NCBI GenBank assembly: GCA_046483065.1
Contig: JAWODW010000105.1
Span: forward strand, 1 to 49,391
DNA from: JAWVYT01 sp046483065
Lineage (GTDB): Bacteria > Gemmatimonadota > Gemmatimonadetes > Longimicrobiales > RSA9
Length of the DNA: 49,391 nt
Reading direction: 5' to 3'
Below, one piece after another: positions 16,243 to 25,016 of the stretch. The notes under the pieces were generated by a model. The model saw nothing but the letters and a program-made list of their open reading frames with translations. It had not been told where the DNA came from and did not search any database. The position numbers and the translations under genes were made by a program. Numbering within the stretch: position 1 is the first letter of the stretch; every line of letters begins with the position of its first letter.

Positions 16243-17226
16243 ATGGAAGCCAGTACGACCGATGCCCGAGTCACCCGGCAGCAGACCGACCTCCGCGACG
16301 TGAAGCGCCGCTTCGCCGTCATCATACCGGCGTACAACGAGGTGGAGAACGTGCCGGAGCTGGTGGCGGAGCTCCGGGCCACCTGGGAGAGGCACGGGCT
16401 GGAGGGTGAGGTGATCCTGGTGGACGACGGCTCCTCCGATGGTACGGCGGAAGCCGCCGAGGCCGAGGGTTGGGAGCCGCTGAAGGTCGTGCGCCATCGT
16501 CGCAACTTCGGGAAGACGGAGGCCATGGTGACCGGGGCGCGCGCCACCGACGCCGAGTGGCTCGTCCTCTTCGACGCCGACCTCCAGCACGATACGGAGG
16601 AGGTCCCGCGGTTCCTGGAGAAGCTCGGGGAGGGGTGGGACATCGTCACCGGGCGGAAGATCGGCGAATACGAGAAGCGGGCGGTTTCCAGCACGTACAA
16701 CCGGCTGAGCCGCGCGCTGTTCAAGGTCCCGGTCTCCGACCTCAACTCCATGAAGGCGTTTCGACGGGAGGTGATCGACGAGGTGCCGCTGCGCCACGAC
16801 TGGCACCGCTTCTTCGTGGTCCTGGCCTACGACCGGGGGTTCACGGTCACGGAGATCGATATCGACCTGCTGCCGCGGCGCCACGGGGAGGCGAAGTACA
16901 GCGGCCGGAAGCGGATCCTGGTGGGCGTGCTCGACCTGCTGAGCGTGGCCTTCTTCCTCTTCTTCTCCCGCAAGCCGATGATCTTCTTCGGGATGAGCGG
17001 GCTGGTCATGGCCGGGCTGGGCGTTGTCGTAGGACTCGTGACCATCGGGCTGCGGATCGCCGGCAGCATGCCGCCGTTCGGGTACCGGCCGCTCCTCTAC
17101 CTGGTCATCCTCCTGGAGACGCTCGGGTTCCTGCTGTTCGGGTTCGGCCTCGTGGCCGAGATGGTGGCCCAGCAGCGGTCGGAGCTGGACGCCATCCGCA
17201 GTCGCCTCGACACCGACGCTACCTGA
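16243..17226 (+). CDS. Family 2 glycosyltransferase with two C-terminal membrane helices (polyprenyl-phosphate sugar transferase type)
   Basis: A 327-residue GT-A enzyme of the DPM/ArnC/GtrB type, which moves a sugar from a nucleotide donor to undecaprenyl phosphate on the inner membrane. Visible: AVIIPAYNEVENVPELV, VDDGSSDGT, RRNFGKTEAMVTGA, the DxD-like LFDADLQHD, and LNSMKAFRREV. Two hydrophobic helices occupy about residues 235-265 and 285-310. The ATG at 16243 is chosen. An in-frame GTG at 16165 would add 26 residues of unlikely sequence. Its end overlaps the end of the convergent gene by 8 bp. The sugar is not determinable. An ArnD-like deacetylase at 23913 makes an ArnC-like role worth considering. 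Confidence 0.85.
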   Translation: MEASTTDARVTRQQTDLRDVKRRFAVIIPAYNEVENVPELVAELRATWERHGLEGEVILVDDGSSDGTAEAAEAEGWEPLKVVRHRRNFGKTEAMVTGARATDAEWLVLFDADLQHDTEEVPRFLEKLGEGWDIVTGRKIGEYEKRAVSSTYNRLSRALFKVPVSDLNSMKAFRREVIDEVPLRHDWHRFFVVLAYDRGFTVTEIDIDLLPRRHGEAKYSGRKRILVGVLDLLSVAFFLFFSRKPMIFFGMSGLVMAGLGVVVGLVTIGLRIAGSMPPFGYRPLLYLVILLETLGFLLFGFGLVAEMVAQQRSELDAIRSRLDTDAT

Positions 17227-18127
17227 TCCGCAGCAGCAGTACCACCGCGGCCCCCAGGAGCTCGCCCGCTATGGTCCAGAGCCGGGCGAGCACCGCCACT
17301 ACGGCGGCCGCGCCGGCGGGAAACGCGCCGCGAAGGAGCGCCGCCATCGTCGCCTCCCGGACCCCGGCGCCCGCCGGCGCCACGAACGCCACGTAGCCGG
17401 CCACGAAGGAGAAGGCGTGGATCCCGATGAACGGGAACAGCCAGTACGGCTCCACGGGGAGGAGGGCGTCGGCGAAGAGGTAGAAGGCGATCCCGTCGGC
17501 GATCCAGCTCAGGAGCGAGTAGAAGAACACCTCCACGCTGTCGATCCAGCGGCCGTGCCACCGGAGCGTGTCCTGCCGTGCCACCCGGGCCAGCAGCGTG
17601 AGGGAGAGGTTGATGACCTTCGGATGCGCGGCCGCCAGCGAGAGCACCGCCAGCGCCATCATCGACGCCGTCGGGTGCGTGGCCAGCAGCTCCACCTGCT
17701 CGGCGATGAGGAGGGCGGACGCGAACACCGCCGACAGGAGCACGATCCCGGCGTGGACCAGCATCGAGGTGACCATGACGCCCGCGCTGCTCTCCGTGCC
17801 GCGGGAGAGCTGCCCCACCGCCACGAACTGCCACACCTTGCCGGGGATATAGCGGGCCATCTTCGACAGGAACGAGATGCGGAGCAGGCGCGGGAAGCTG
17901 ACCCCCGGATCGTCGAATCGGTCCAGGACCCGCTTCCAGACGAACACGCTCCAGCCCAGGCTGGCGGTGAGCAGGAGCACGCTGCCCGTGAGCTGACCCC
18001 AGCGGACGCGCCAGTCGTAGCCCCCGATCTGCGCCCAGTTACGCTGGATGGTGAGCCCCACGAAGACCACGCCCGCCCCCACCACCAGGACGGTGGCCGC
18101 GCGTCGAAGGAGGCGCTTGGCGGTCAT
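17219..18127 (-). CDS. UPF0104 / lysylphosphatidylglycerol synthase TM-region family membrane protein
   Basis: A 302-residue polytopic protein with about 7-8 hydrophobic helices. Family signs are the RISFLSKMARYIPGKVWQ stretch and FVAPAGAGVREATMAALL, the conserved Pro-x-Gly-x-Gly-x-Arg-Glu motif of the LPG_synthase_TM/UPF0104 family. Some members flip or transfer lipid-linked substrates, and many occur in glycan clusters. The catalytic synthetase domain of MprF is absent. The ATG overlaps the YfhO-type gene stop by 4 nt, making it the last gene of a five-gene minus-strand operon. The terminal stop codon region is shared with the convergent glycosyltransferase gene. Confidence 0.85.
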   Translation of the reverse strand: MTAKRLLRRAATVLVVGAGVVFVGLTIQRNWAQIGGYDWRVRWGQLTGSVLLLTASLGWSVFVWKRVLDRFDDPGVSFPRLLRISFLSKMARYIPGKVWQFVAVGQLSRGTESSAGVMVTSMLVHAGIVLLSAVFASALLIAEQVELLATHPTASMMALAVLSLAAAHPKVINLSLTLLARVARQDTLRWHGRWIDSVEVFFYSLLSWIADGIAFYLFADALLPVEPYWLFPFIGIHAFSFVAGYVAFVAPAGAGVREATMAALLRGAFPAGAAAVVAVLARLWTIAGELLGAAVVLLLRIR

Positions 18128-20559
18128 CCGGCCTCGGCCGGTCGGGAGCGCGCGGATCCGCCGTCTGCGACCCGGCGCCAGGACCGGAAGGCCAGGAAGA
18201 GGCCGTAGCCGACCAGGAGGAGCGAGCCCAACGCGTAGATCCAGAGGCCGACGATGAGCCCGGCCGGGCGGAAGCGAAACGTGACCTCGTGCCGCCCTTC
18301 GTCGACCATCACGCCCCGGAAGGTATGGTTGGTGAGGAGGACCCGGGCAGGCTCACCGTCCACGGTGGCCTCCCAGCCCTCGTACATGTTGTCGGCCAGC
18401 ACCAGGAGCGAGGGAGCGTCGGCCTCAGTCTCCACCACCACCCGGTTCGGCGTGTACTCCAGCAGCTCGGCCCGGCCCGGGGAGGCGGAGGGTGCCGGGC
18501 CCGCCCCCTCGGGCTCGTCGTAGACCACGGCGGTGCGCCGGGGATCGAATCCGGGCTGCTTCATGGCGTCGAGAGCGCCCCGGGGCTTCGACGCTACCCG
18601 GATATCGTTCACCAGATACGCCCGCGGGAGTGCGTCGGGGTTCTCGTAGACGATGGCCCGGCCCCGGTGCACCTCCGGCCACGGCACCCCCTGCAGCCCC
18701 GCCCGGGTGATGATGTAGCGCACGTTGGCCGCGTTCATGAACTGGACGTTCTCGAGGAAGTTGTGCCAGTCCACGTACGTCTGCTCACCGGCGCCCACGT
18801 ACTCGTTGTACCGCTGGAGCTGGTTCCCGTGCTCGCCGCCGGCCTGATCGATGTCGAACCGCATCAGGTAGTTGCCGTGGTTCCGGTAGACCTGGCCGCC
18901 AGGGAAGGGGAGCACCCAGACCCGGTCCCGTCCCGGCTGGCTCATGAGATACTCCGCCACGTCGTCCCGGGCGAACATCTGGTCGGGCGAGGGGACGGTG
19001 TGGAAGAACCGGGTGTCCACGATCCAGAGATCGGCTATGGTCAGGACCGCCAGCACCACCAGGGCCACCCGCTGTGTGATCCGATGGCTCAGCCACGCCC
19101 ACAGCGCGGCCCCGATGGCCGCTGCGAACAAGGTGAACCGGAAGACGCCCACCGCACGCCCCGGATCCTCGGAGCCCGCGTTGATCGCGGTCGCCAGGAG
19201 CAGGCCGGCCACGGCCACCCCCAGCGCTGCCCACCCCACGACGCCCGCAGGCGACCCGGTTGGAACCACCTCCGCGGTGGCGTTCGAGCCCCCGTCACCG
19301 CTGGGACCGGCGGAATCGTCGTCCTCGTCACCGGCGTCGAGGCCCCGCAGCGCCGCGAGCCGCTCCAGCGAGAGCGCCGCCATCATGACCAGGGAGAAGG
19401 AGACCAGGAAGAACGAGATCGACGGCGCCCGGAACATGGAGGTGCCCGGCAGTACGGCGTAGTAGAGACGGTAGATGGGTGTGTGACCCCCGAACGCGAT
19501 GCTCAGCGCGAACAGGGACAGTCCGGCAAAGAACCACCAGTACCGGTTCCGGCGCACATAGTAGAACCCCAGCCCCACCAGGAAGAGCACCAGCGCCCCG
19601 GCGTACTCCGTGTGCAGCTTGAACGGGTTGTCACCCCGATAGCCCGGGAACAGACCCTCGCCCGTCTCGGGGTCCGACACGCTTACCCCCACGTCTTCGG
19701 GCACCGCCAGCCCCGTGATCTCCCGGGGCGGCATCGACCACGACGTGGAATACTCATACCCACGTCCCCCCTCCACACCACCACGCGGCGACGCGTCCAC
19801 GTAGTCCAGGAACGGAAGGAAGTTCACCGACGCCAGCGCAAACCCGATCGCCACCGCGCCCAGCCCCAGCGCCACCCGCCTGGCCAGCGGTTTGGGGTCA
19901 CGGATGTACCCCAGGTGCACCAGGCTGAACAGCGCCCAGATCGCCGCGCCCAGCAGCAGGTAGTACGAGCTCTGGATCTGGAACGAGAGCAGCGCCAGCC
20001 CCACCGTGGCCGCCGCACCCGCGAACGACGGCAGCGTGCCCTTCCGGATCCCGCGGTGCAGGAAGAAGAAGAGCAGCGGGGCCAGCGTGGCCACGATGGT
20101 CCGACCGTCATGGCCCCCGTACACGAACGACATCATCAGGCCCGTGAACTGGAACGCCAGCCCTACGAGGAACGCAATCCACCGCCGCACCCCCAGCTCC
20201 CGCGACAACAGGTACGCGCCGATCCCCCCCAGCGCGAACGAGACGAAGAAGATCGTGGGGTACAGCCGGGTCACCGGCAGCAGCAGGTCCGCCACCAGCT
20301 TCACGGGGTAGAACGTGCTCGCCGGGTTCGCGAACAGTGGCACACCCCCGTACAGGTGCGGGATCCACGCCGGCAGCACCCCGTCGGCGATCATCCCCGA
20401 CGTCAGCTCGTGCTTGAAGTACCCCGCGGCCAGGTAGTCCGTGCCGAAGATGTGCCGTCCCGGCAGATAGGCCGGCAGGAAATAGAGGAATGCGAGGACG
20501 GCGTAGATGGCCGCGTAAACGCCGTCCGGCTTCAGCCTGAGTCCCTGGTCTCGTTCCAC
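18124..20559 (-). CDS. YfhO family membrane protein (putative GT-C type glycosyltransferase)
   Basis: An 811-residue protein with about a dozen membrane helices, then a soluble extracytoplasmic region of ~250 residues and a final helix. Typical YfhO marks are GTDYLAAGYFKHELTSGMI, AWIPHLYGGVPLFANP, GHTPIYRLYYAVLPGTSMFR and the late NRVVVETEADAPSLLVLADNMYEGWEATVDGEPA. B. subtilis YfhO glycosylates lipoteichoic acid, and related proteins in other phyla are uncharacterised. The GTG at 20559 is chosen because AGAAGGGTGA precedes it, although the frame is open further upstream. It begins 4 bp after the sulfotransferase stop and overlaps the next gene. Role: probably adds a sugar to the operon's glycan at the outer face of the inner membrane. 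Confidence 0.88.
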   Translation of the reverse strand: MERDQGLRLKPDGVYAAIYAVLAFLYFLPAYLPGRHIFGTDYLAAGYFKHELTSGMIADGVLPAWIPHLYGGVPLFANPASTFYPVKLVADLLLPVTRLYPTIFFVSFALGGIGAYLLSRELGVRRWIAFLVGLAFQFTGLMMSFVYGGHDGRTIVATLAPLLFFFLHRGIRKGTLPSFAGAAATVGLALLSFQIQSSYYLLLGAAIWALFSLVHLGYIRDPKPLARRVALGLGAVAIGFALASVNFLPFLDYVDASPRGGVEGGRGYEYSTSWSMPPREITGLAVPEDVGVSVSDPETGEGLFPGYRGDNPFKLHTEYAGALVLFLVGLGFYYVRRNRYWWFFAGLSLFALSIAFGGHTPIYRLYYAVLPGTSMFRAPSISFFLVSFSLVMMAALSLERLAALRGLDAGDEDDDSAGPSGDGGSNATAEVVPTGSPAGVVGWAALGVAVAGLLLATAINAGSEDPGRAVGVFRFTLFAAAIGAALWAWLSHRITQRVALVVLAVLTIADLWIVDTRFFHTVPSPDQMFARDDVAEYLMSQPGRDRVWVLPFPGGQVYRNHGNYLMRFDIDQAGGEHGNQLQRYNEYVGAGEQTYVDWHNFLENVQFMNAANVRYIITRAGLQGVPWPEVHRGRAIVYENPDALPRAYLVNDIRVASKPRGALDAMKQPGFDPRRTAVVYDEPEGAGPAPSASPGRAELLEYTPNRVVVETEADAPSLLVLADNMYEGWEATVDGEPARVLLTNHTFRGVMVDEGRHEVTFRFRPAGLIVGLWIYALGSLLLVGYGLFLAFRSWRRVADGGSARSRPAEAG

Positions 20560-20563
20560 GCGT

Positions 20564-21454
20564 TCACCCTTCTGAAGTGCTGTTCCGGCCCGAATCCATG
20601 TATCCCAGTGCACGGGCCGCCTCCGCACATCGCGCTTCGATGGCGCGCAGGTTGGACGGCCCGAAGAACTCGCGTCTGCCAACATCCCGGTCGCCCGGCG
20701 GTTGGTAGCGCGTGTCCAGCTTGTGCTCGATGCAGCCCCGCTGTTCGACACCCAGCCGCTCCGCGAGCCCCGTGATGGCGCCCAGCTTGTCCGCCACGAA
20801 GTCCTCGTATCGGATCAGCTCGATCTCCTCCTGGTGCTGGAGGTAGACGCGGGCGCCCAGTGACCAGCGGTCGGCCAGGCGTTCCACGTAATTGCCCTCG
20901 ACGTCGAGCCACGGACCCTTCAGGATCGCCTCCCAGAGCGGCCGCATGCGGCGGTAGGCCTCGGGGTCGAGGTCGTCCAGGTCGCCGGGAAGCTCGAGAC
21001 GGTTCAGGATGCTGCGGATATTGTCCCGGGGGTCGCGCATCACCATGACGAAGCGGGCCTGTGGAAATCGTTGTGCCAGTTGGGGATAGAGGAATGTCAG
21101 GTGCGGATCCTTGACCACGTCCCGGGCGAAGTCGGCGCGGAACCGGCGCACGAATGCCTCGAACGGCCGCTCGCCGGCGTGGACCGCGGCCAGCGTCTCG
21201 GGACGCCGGAGACGGGGCCAGAAGTCCAGGGTGACGGAGAGGTCGCCGTACTCCGCCAGGAGCGCCGCGATGACCGTAGTCCCCGCCTTGGAGTTGCCCA
21301 GGACGATAATGGCGTTCTCGTTGGGCCGCACGAACGGCGTGGCGATGTAGCGCTGCAGGACGTCCAGGGCGTTCGTCGCCTGGCGGCCGAAGCGGGCCGG
21401 GTCCCGGCTCATCATGGCGAGGCTGGCGAGGATGCGGGGCGGGCGGAAAGTCAC
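20564..21454 (-). CDS. Sulfotransferase family protein
   Basis: A 296-residue PAPS-dependent sulfotransferase-like protein. The 5'-phosphosulfate loop reads IIVLGNSKAGTTVIAALL (variant of PKSGTT). The 3'-phosphate site is RFVMVMRDPRDNIRSILNR. A late ELIRYEDFVAD matches the conserved Arg-Tyr-Glu-Asp motif. Such enzymes sulfate sugars or lipids. Placement between a family-4 glycosyltransferase and the YfhO gene suggests the substrate is the operon's surface glycan or its lipid carrier. The GTG overlaps the glycosyltransferase stop (GTGA). No PAPS synthesis genes (cysD/N/C) are in the window. Confidence 0.87.
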   Translation of the reverse strand: MTFRPPRILASLAMMSRDPARFGRQATNALDVLQRYIATPFVRPNENAIIVLGNSKAGTTVIAALLAEYGDLSVTLDFWPRLRRPETLAAVHAGERPFEAFVRRFRADFARDVVKDPHLTFLYPQLAQRFPQARFVMVMRDPRDNIRSILNRLELPGDLDDLDPEAYRRMRPLWEAILKGPWLDVEGNYVERLADRWSLGARVYLQHQEEIELIRYEDFVADKLGAITGLAERLGVEQRGCIEHKLDTRYQPPGDRDVGRREFFGPSNLRAIEARCAEAARALGYMDSGRNSTSEG

Positions 21455-22575
21455 GCCGCGCCTCCCCCGGCGCCGCGCCGGTCCAGGAGCGTACGGTAGA
21501 CCTCCAGGTGCCGCTCGGCCAGCCGGTCGTTGCTCCACCGGTCGACCACCCGGGCACGGGCTCGGGAGCCTCGGGCCGGCAGGTCGTCTGTCTTCAGGAG
21601 CCGGATCACCGTGTCGGCCAGGTCCTCGGGATCGGCCGGCCGGAATAGACCCCCCACATCGTCGTCGACGATCTCCGGCAGCCCGCCCACGCGAGACGCG
21701 GCCACAGGCACCTCGCACGCCATGCATTCGAGCGCGGCCACCGATGTGGCTTCCATCAGGGAAGGGAAGATGGCCAGCTCCGCGGATGCGAGGATGCCCG
21801 GCATCTCGGCGTGGGGCCTGGCACCGAGGAAGGTGATACGGTCGCGGACCTCGAGGTCCCGGGCGAGGCGTTCCAGGCGGCTCCGTTCGGGGCCGTCGCC
21901 CACAACGACCGCTTCCACGTCTACGGCGTCGGCGATCCTCGGGAGGGCCCGGACGAAATACTCCACGCCGTTCTTCTCGAACAGTCGGCGGGGCACGACC
22001 AGCCGGCGTCGTCCGGTGACGGGCAGCAAGGGCGCGACCGGCCTGAACAGCTCGGTGTCCACACCGTTGGTCAGAGCCTCCACGCGGCAGCCCGGGGCGA
22101 TGGACTCGCCCACCTCGGCGATCTCTGCGCTGGCGGCGAGGTTGTAGTCGGCGTTCTCCAGCAGGCGTCGAAACACGGGGCGCCAGAGTCGGTGGTCTGC
22201 CCGCTTGAGGAAGTGGGAGGTGTGCCACGTGGTTACGACTGGAGCGCCGGACCGTCGGCGGGCCAGGAGCGCGGGGAAGACGGACTGGAACGCTTGGGCG
22301 TGAAGGATGTCCGCCGAGCGGGCCTGCGCCACGAGTCGGGGGATCGAGCCGGCGGCGTGCGTCAGCCACCCCGCGGGGTTGCGGGCGGGGAGCCAGGTAC
22401 GCCACACGTCCACGCCGTCCATGACCTCGTGCCCGGGTAGTCCGGGGCGGGATCTCGAGGTCACGACGCCTACGGTGTGCCCTTTGCCCGCCAGGGCGAC
22501 GCAGAGATGGAAGACGTGGCTCTCGAGGCCGCCCACCTCCGGCGGGAAGTAGACGCAATGCATCAGGATGTTCAT
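21451..22575 (-). CDS. Glycosyltransferase family 4 (GT-B fold)
   Basis: A 374-residue GT-B glycosyltransferase. The N-terminal acceptor domain begins MNILMHCVYFPPEVGGLESH, the usual glycine-rich loop. The donor-binding domain contains VVPRRLFEKNGVEYFVRALP, VVVGDGPERSRLE and the retaining-enzyme EX7E motif (EATSVAALE in SLMEATSVAALECMACEVPV). No signal or membrane helix is seen, so it acts at the cytoplasmic face. It lies between wecB and the sulfotransferase with 4-nt overlaps on both sides. The sugar donor and linkage are unknown. The upstream WecB suggests UDP-ManNAc or a product of it as one donor. Confidence 0.93.
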   Translation of the reverse strand: MNILMHCVYFPPEVGGLESHVFHLCVALAGKGHTVGVVTSRSRPGLPGHEVMDGVDVWRTWLPARNPAGWLTHAAGSIPRLVAQARSADILHAQAFQSVFPALLARRRSGAPVVTTWHTSHFLKRADHRLWRPVFRRLLENADYNLAASAEIAEVGESIAPGCRVEALTNGVDTELFRPVAPLLPVTGRRRLVVPRRLFEKNGVEYFVRALPRIADAVDVEAVVVGDGPERSRLERLARDLEVRDRITFLGARPHAEMPGILASAELAIFPSLMEATSVAALECMACEVPVAASRVGGLPEIVDDDVGGLFRPADPEDLADTVIRLLKTDDLPARGSRARARVVDRWSNDRLAERHLEVYRTLLDRRGAGGGAA

Positions 22576-23780
22576 GTGTCCTCGTCGAGCCAGTCCTCGG
22601 TCCGACGGGGCGCACCGACCAGATCGGAGACCACGATGTCGGCGATCCGGACCCCGGCCCGCCCGTCGCCGTATGGGTTGGTCGCGACCCGGTCCCCGGT
22701 TCGGTCGAGCGCGGCTTCGACCTCAGCTACGATGTGATCCCGATTCGTGCCCACCAGACGGGCCACGCCCGCCTCAATCCCTTCTGGCCGCTCCGTGACG
22801 TCCCTGAGCACGAGTACTGGGACACCGAACGCCGGCGCTTCCTCCTGGATTCCGCCGGAATCCGTCAGCACCACAGAGGCCTCCTTGAGCGCTCGGACCA
22901 GGTCGAGGTAGTTCAGCGGGTCGGTGAGGTGAATCCCCGGTCGCCCGCCCAGGAGCTCCTCAGCCGGTCCACGCACGTTGGGATTCGGGTGGACTGGATA
23001 GAGGAACGCCACATCCGGCCTGCGCTCAGCCACCTTCCGTACCGCCTCGAATACGGAGCGCAACGGCTCGCCGAACGATTCGCGTCGGTGGGCGGTCAGG
23101 AGGATCAGTCTGGATTCTTCTGATGTGGGATCGGCGAGGGCGGCCAGGCGCGCTACCAGCACCGGGTCACGAGGCTGGCCGAGGCGGTCGGCTACGTCGT
23201 GGAGGGCGTCCACGACGGTGTTGCCCGTCACGAAGATCTGCGCGTCCGAGACACCCTCCCGACGCAGATTCCGCCGAGCCAGCGCCGTGGGAGCGAAGTA
23301 CCAGTCCGTCAGGACATCCGTCAGGCGACGGAACATCTCCTCCGGGAACGGTGCCCACTTCCGGCCGCTGCGCAGCCCCGCCTCCACGTGGCCCACCCGG
23401 ACACCCTCGAAGAAGCCGACCAGCGCACCGTAGAAGACCGTGCCGGTGTCCCCCTGGACCAGGAGCGCATCGGGTCGGAAATCCGTCATCACCTCCTTGA
23501 GGCCGTCCAGGCATCCGTGCGCTACGTCGTAGAGGCTCTGGCCCTCGCGCATGATCCCCAGATCGTAGTCCGGGGTCAGATGGAACGCGTCCAGCACCTG
23601 GTCCACCAGGTCCGTGTGCTGTCCGGTGAGGGCGAACCGGGTCTCCACCCGGTCGTCCCCCGAAAAGGCGGCCAGCACCGGCGCCATTTTGATCGCTTCC
23701 GGCCGTGTTCCGACCAAGACCAAGATCCGGTCCCCGGGGCGACCGCCCCGGTTCACTGGATCCACGGGCTCTGTTGACAA
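22572..23780 (-). CDS. wecB: UDP-N-acetylglucosamine 2-epimerase (non-hydrolysing)
   Basis: A 402-residue WecB/MnaA, which converts UDP-GlcNAc to UDP-ManNAc for surface polysaccharides. Motifs: LVGTRPEAIKMAPVLAAF, VQGDTGTVFYGALVGFF, HVEAGLRSG, LTAHRRESFG, and VVLTDSGGIQEEAPAFGVPV with DVTERPEG. An AGGAGG sits at 23794-23789. The TTG at 23780 is 8 nt after it and is taken as the start. The GTG at 23789 overlaps the Shine-Dalgarno itself, so it is unlikely. It is the first gene of the minus-strand glycan operon and overlaps the next gene by 4 nt. A divergent gene lies 132 bp away. Confidence 0.95.
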   Translation of the reverse strand: MSTEPVDPVNRGGRPGDRILVLVGTRPEAIKMAPVLAAFSGDDRVETRFALTGQHTDLVDQVLDAFHLTPDYDLGIMREGQSLYDVAHGCLDGLKEVMTDFRPDALLVQGDTGTVFYGALVGFFEGVRVGHVEAGLRSGRKWAPFPEEMFRRLTDVLTDWYFAPTALARRNLRREGVSDAQIFVTGNTVVDALHDVADRLGQPRDPVLVARLAALADPTSEESRLILLTAHRRESFGEPLRSVFEAVRKVAERRPDVAFLYPVHPNPNVRGPAEELLGGRPGIHLTDPLNYLDLVRALKEASVVLTDSGGIQEEAPAFGVPVLVLRDVTERPEGIEAGVARLVGTNRDHIVAEVEAALDRTGDRVATNPYGDGRAGVRIADIVVSDLVGAPRRTEDWLDEDT

Positions 23781-23843
23781 CTGCAACACCTCCTACAGCA
23801 CTCGTTCCCGCCCTGACCTGGCAAAGGTAACGTCCTCCGCGTC

Positions 23844-23872
23844 CTGACGCGCGTCCCGGTTCGCCGTATCTT
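23844..23872 (+). promoter_or_regulatory. Possible promoter for the deacetylase gene
   Basis: CTGACG (23844-23849) and TATCTT (23867-23872) are separated by 17 bp in the divergent gap between wecB and the deacetylase. The same TATCTT with a 17-bp spacer occurs upstream of ccmA. Moderate match only. A Shine-Dalgarno AAGGAGA follows at about 23895. Confidence 0.35.
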
Positions 23873-23912
23873 GGTGCCCATTGCGTACGGTCGAAAGGAG
23901 AGCCACAGAAGC

Positions 23913-24791
23913 GTGACCCGGTATTTCTGCTTCCGGTTCGATGTCGACACCCACCGCTGCATCCGGCGAGGCGTGCCGAATCTCATCGCGCTGGGTGCCC
24001 GGATGGATGTGCCCTTCACTTTCTTCGTCAACATGGGCCGCGCCGTTTCCCGGGCCCGCCTGGCATTCGGACCGCGCGGCACGTCGGGCTCCGGTCCCAC
24101 GGATGAGGTGGCCGCGAAACTCTCCGCCCGGACCAAGCTCGGACTCCGAGACACCCTCGTGGCCGTCGCGCTCAACCCGTCAGTTGGCGTCGGCTCACCC
24201 CGTGTGTTGAACGCCGCCATCGACGCCGGGCACGAGGTGGGCCTGCACGGTGGGACGAATCACGCCGTATGGCAAGCCGACGCCCACCGCTGGACCGGTG
24301 AGCGGATCCGGGACCAGGTCACCAGGGGACTTCGCGCCCTCGAGCAGATCACCGGTCATTCCCCCGCCGGGTTTGCGTCACCAGGTTGGAACTCACCCGA
24401 CCCGCTCCCCCTGATCCTCGAGGAGCTTGGATTCAGCTACCTGGCGGATCTGCACGGGCCGGCCACAGGGCCGGAGCAGGGGGGCATCCAGTCCGCACCG
24501 GGGACGGAGCGGCTCCTTTCGGTACGCACGGCCATCACCGCTGAGCCCGGTGGCGTTGCGTACCTCGAGCACCTGCGAGCCCGAAACCTCGACGCGCGGG
24601 CGATCCGTGACGATTTCCGGGATCGGCTCGAACGGGCGGGCCGGCTGGCGGTGATCTATGATCACCCCTATTTCGCCGGGGTCCGGGAGCTGGACCTCGT
24701 GCGGGACCTGGTGGCGTTGGCCCGGGACATGGGGTTCCGGCCCGTGCGCCTGGTGGACGCGGTGACCATCCTGTCCGCACCGCCGGAATGA
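23913..24791 (+). CDS. Polysaccharide deacetylase family protein, ArnD-like
   Basis: A 292-residue NodB-fold deacetylase. The N-terminal FRFDVDTHRCIRRGVPNL closely resembles the start of ArnD, the 4-formamido-arabinose-phosphoundecaprenol deformylase. The metal/catalytic Asp pair is in FDVDT, and the metal histidines are in EVGLHGGTNH. Later ASPGWNSPD and YLADLHGPA fit the fold's motifs 3-4, and IYDHPYF is near the end. The GTG at 23913 follows AAGGAGA at 11 nt. The frame is open further up, but the domain starts here. No signal peptide is seen, as for ArnD. It is monocistronic or the head of the following gene set. ArnB and ArnT are absent from the window, so the substrate is open. Confidence 0.8.
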   Translation: MTRYFCFRFDVDTHRCIRRGVPNLIALGARMDVPFTFFVNMGRAVSRARLAFGPRGTSGSGPTDEVAAKLSARTKLGLRDTLVAVALNPSVGVGSPRVLNAAIDAGHEVGLHGGTNHAVWQADAHRWTGERIRDQVTRGLRALEQITGHSPAGFASPGWNSPDPLPLILEELGFSYLADLHGPATGPEQGGIQSAPGTERLLSVRTAITAEPGGVAYLEHLRARNLDARAIRDDFRDRLERAGRLAVIYDHPYFAGVRELDLVRDLVALARDMGFRPVRLVDAVTILSAPPE

Positions 24792-25016
24792 CCAATCTAT
24801 GTTAACTCGAAGTCAGCACCCGTAAGTAATTGTCAGGAAATATGATGAAGCGCTACACCTAACTCGTTGAGTGAGGTCGGGCAGGCGCGCTGACCTGCGC
24901 CACTCCCATATGGGTTTCGCCTCGGCCGGGATCCAGCGACTTGTAGGCTGGTGGGGAACGGGGTAGTTTCGGGGACGCCGCAAGCTAGCCCGTGGTCCAC
25001 CACGCTTCGAGAAGGC
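24792..25016. other. Intergenic region, locally AT-rich, with a weak promoter-like sequence
   Basis: The 225 bp between the deacetylase and the DPM1-like gene hold no convincing gene. The first ~75 bp are distinctly AT-richer than the surroundings. Near the end TTGTAG (24941-24946) and TAGTTT (24964-24969) have a 17-bp spacer and could be a weak promoter for the DPM1-zinc ribbon-plsC unit. No terminator with a T-run was found. Confidence 0.4.

Noticed and set aside
24951..25016. Longer N-terminus for the DPM1-like enzyme from a GTG at 24951
   Set aside because: The added 22 residues have no family similarity and overlap the possible promoter. The ATG at 25017 matches the conserved start.
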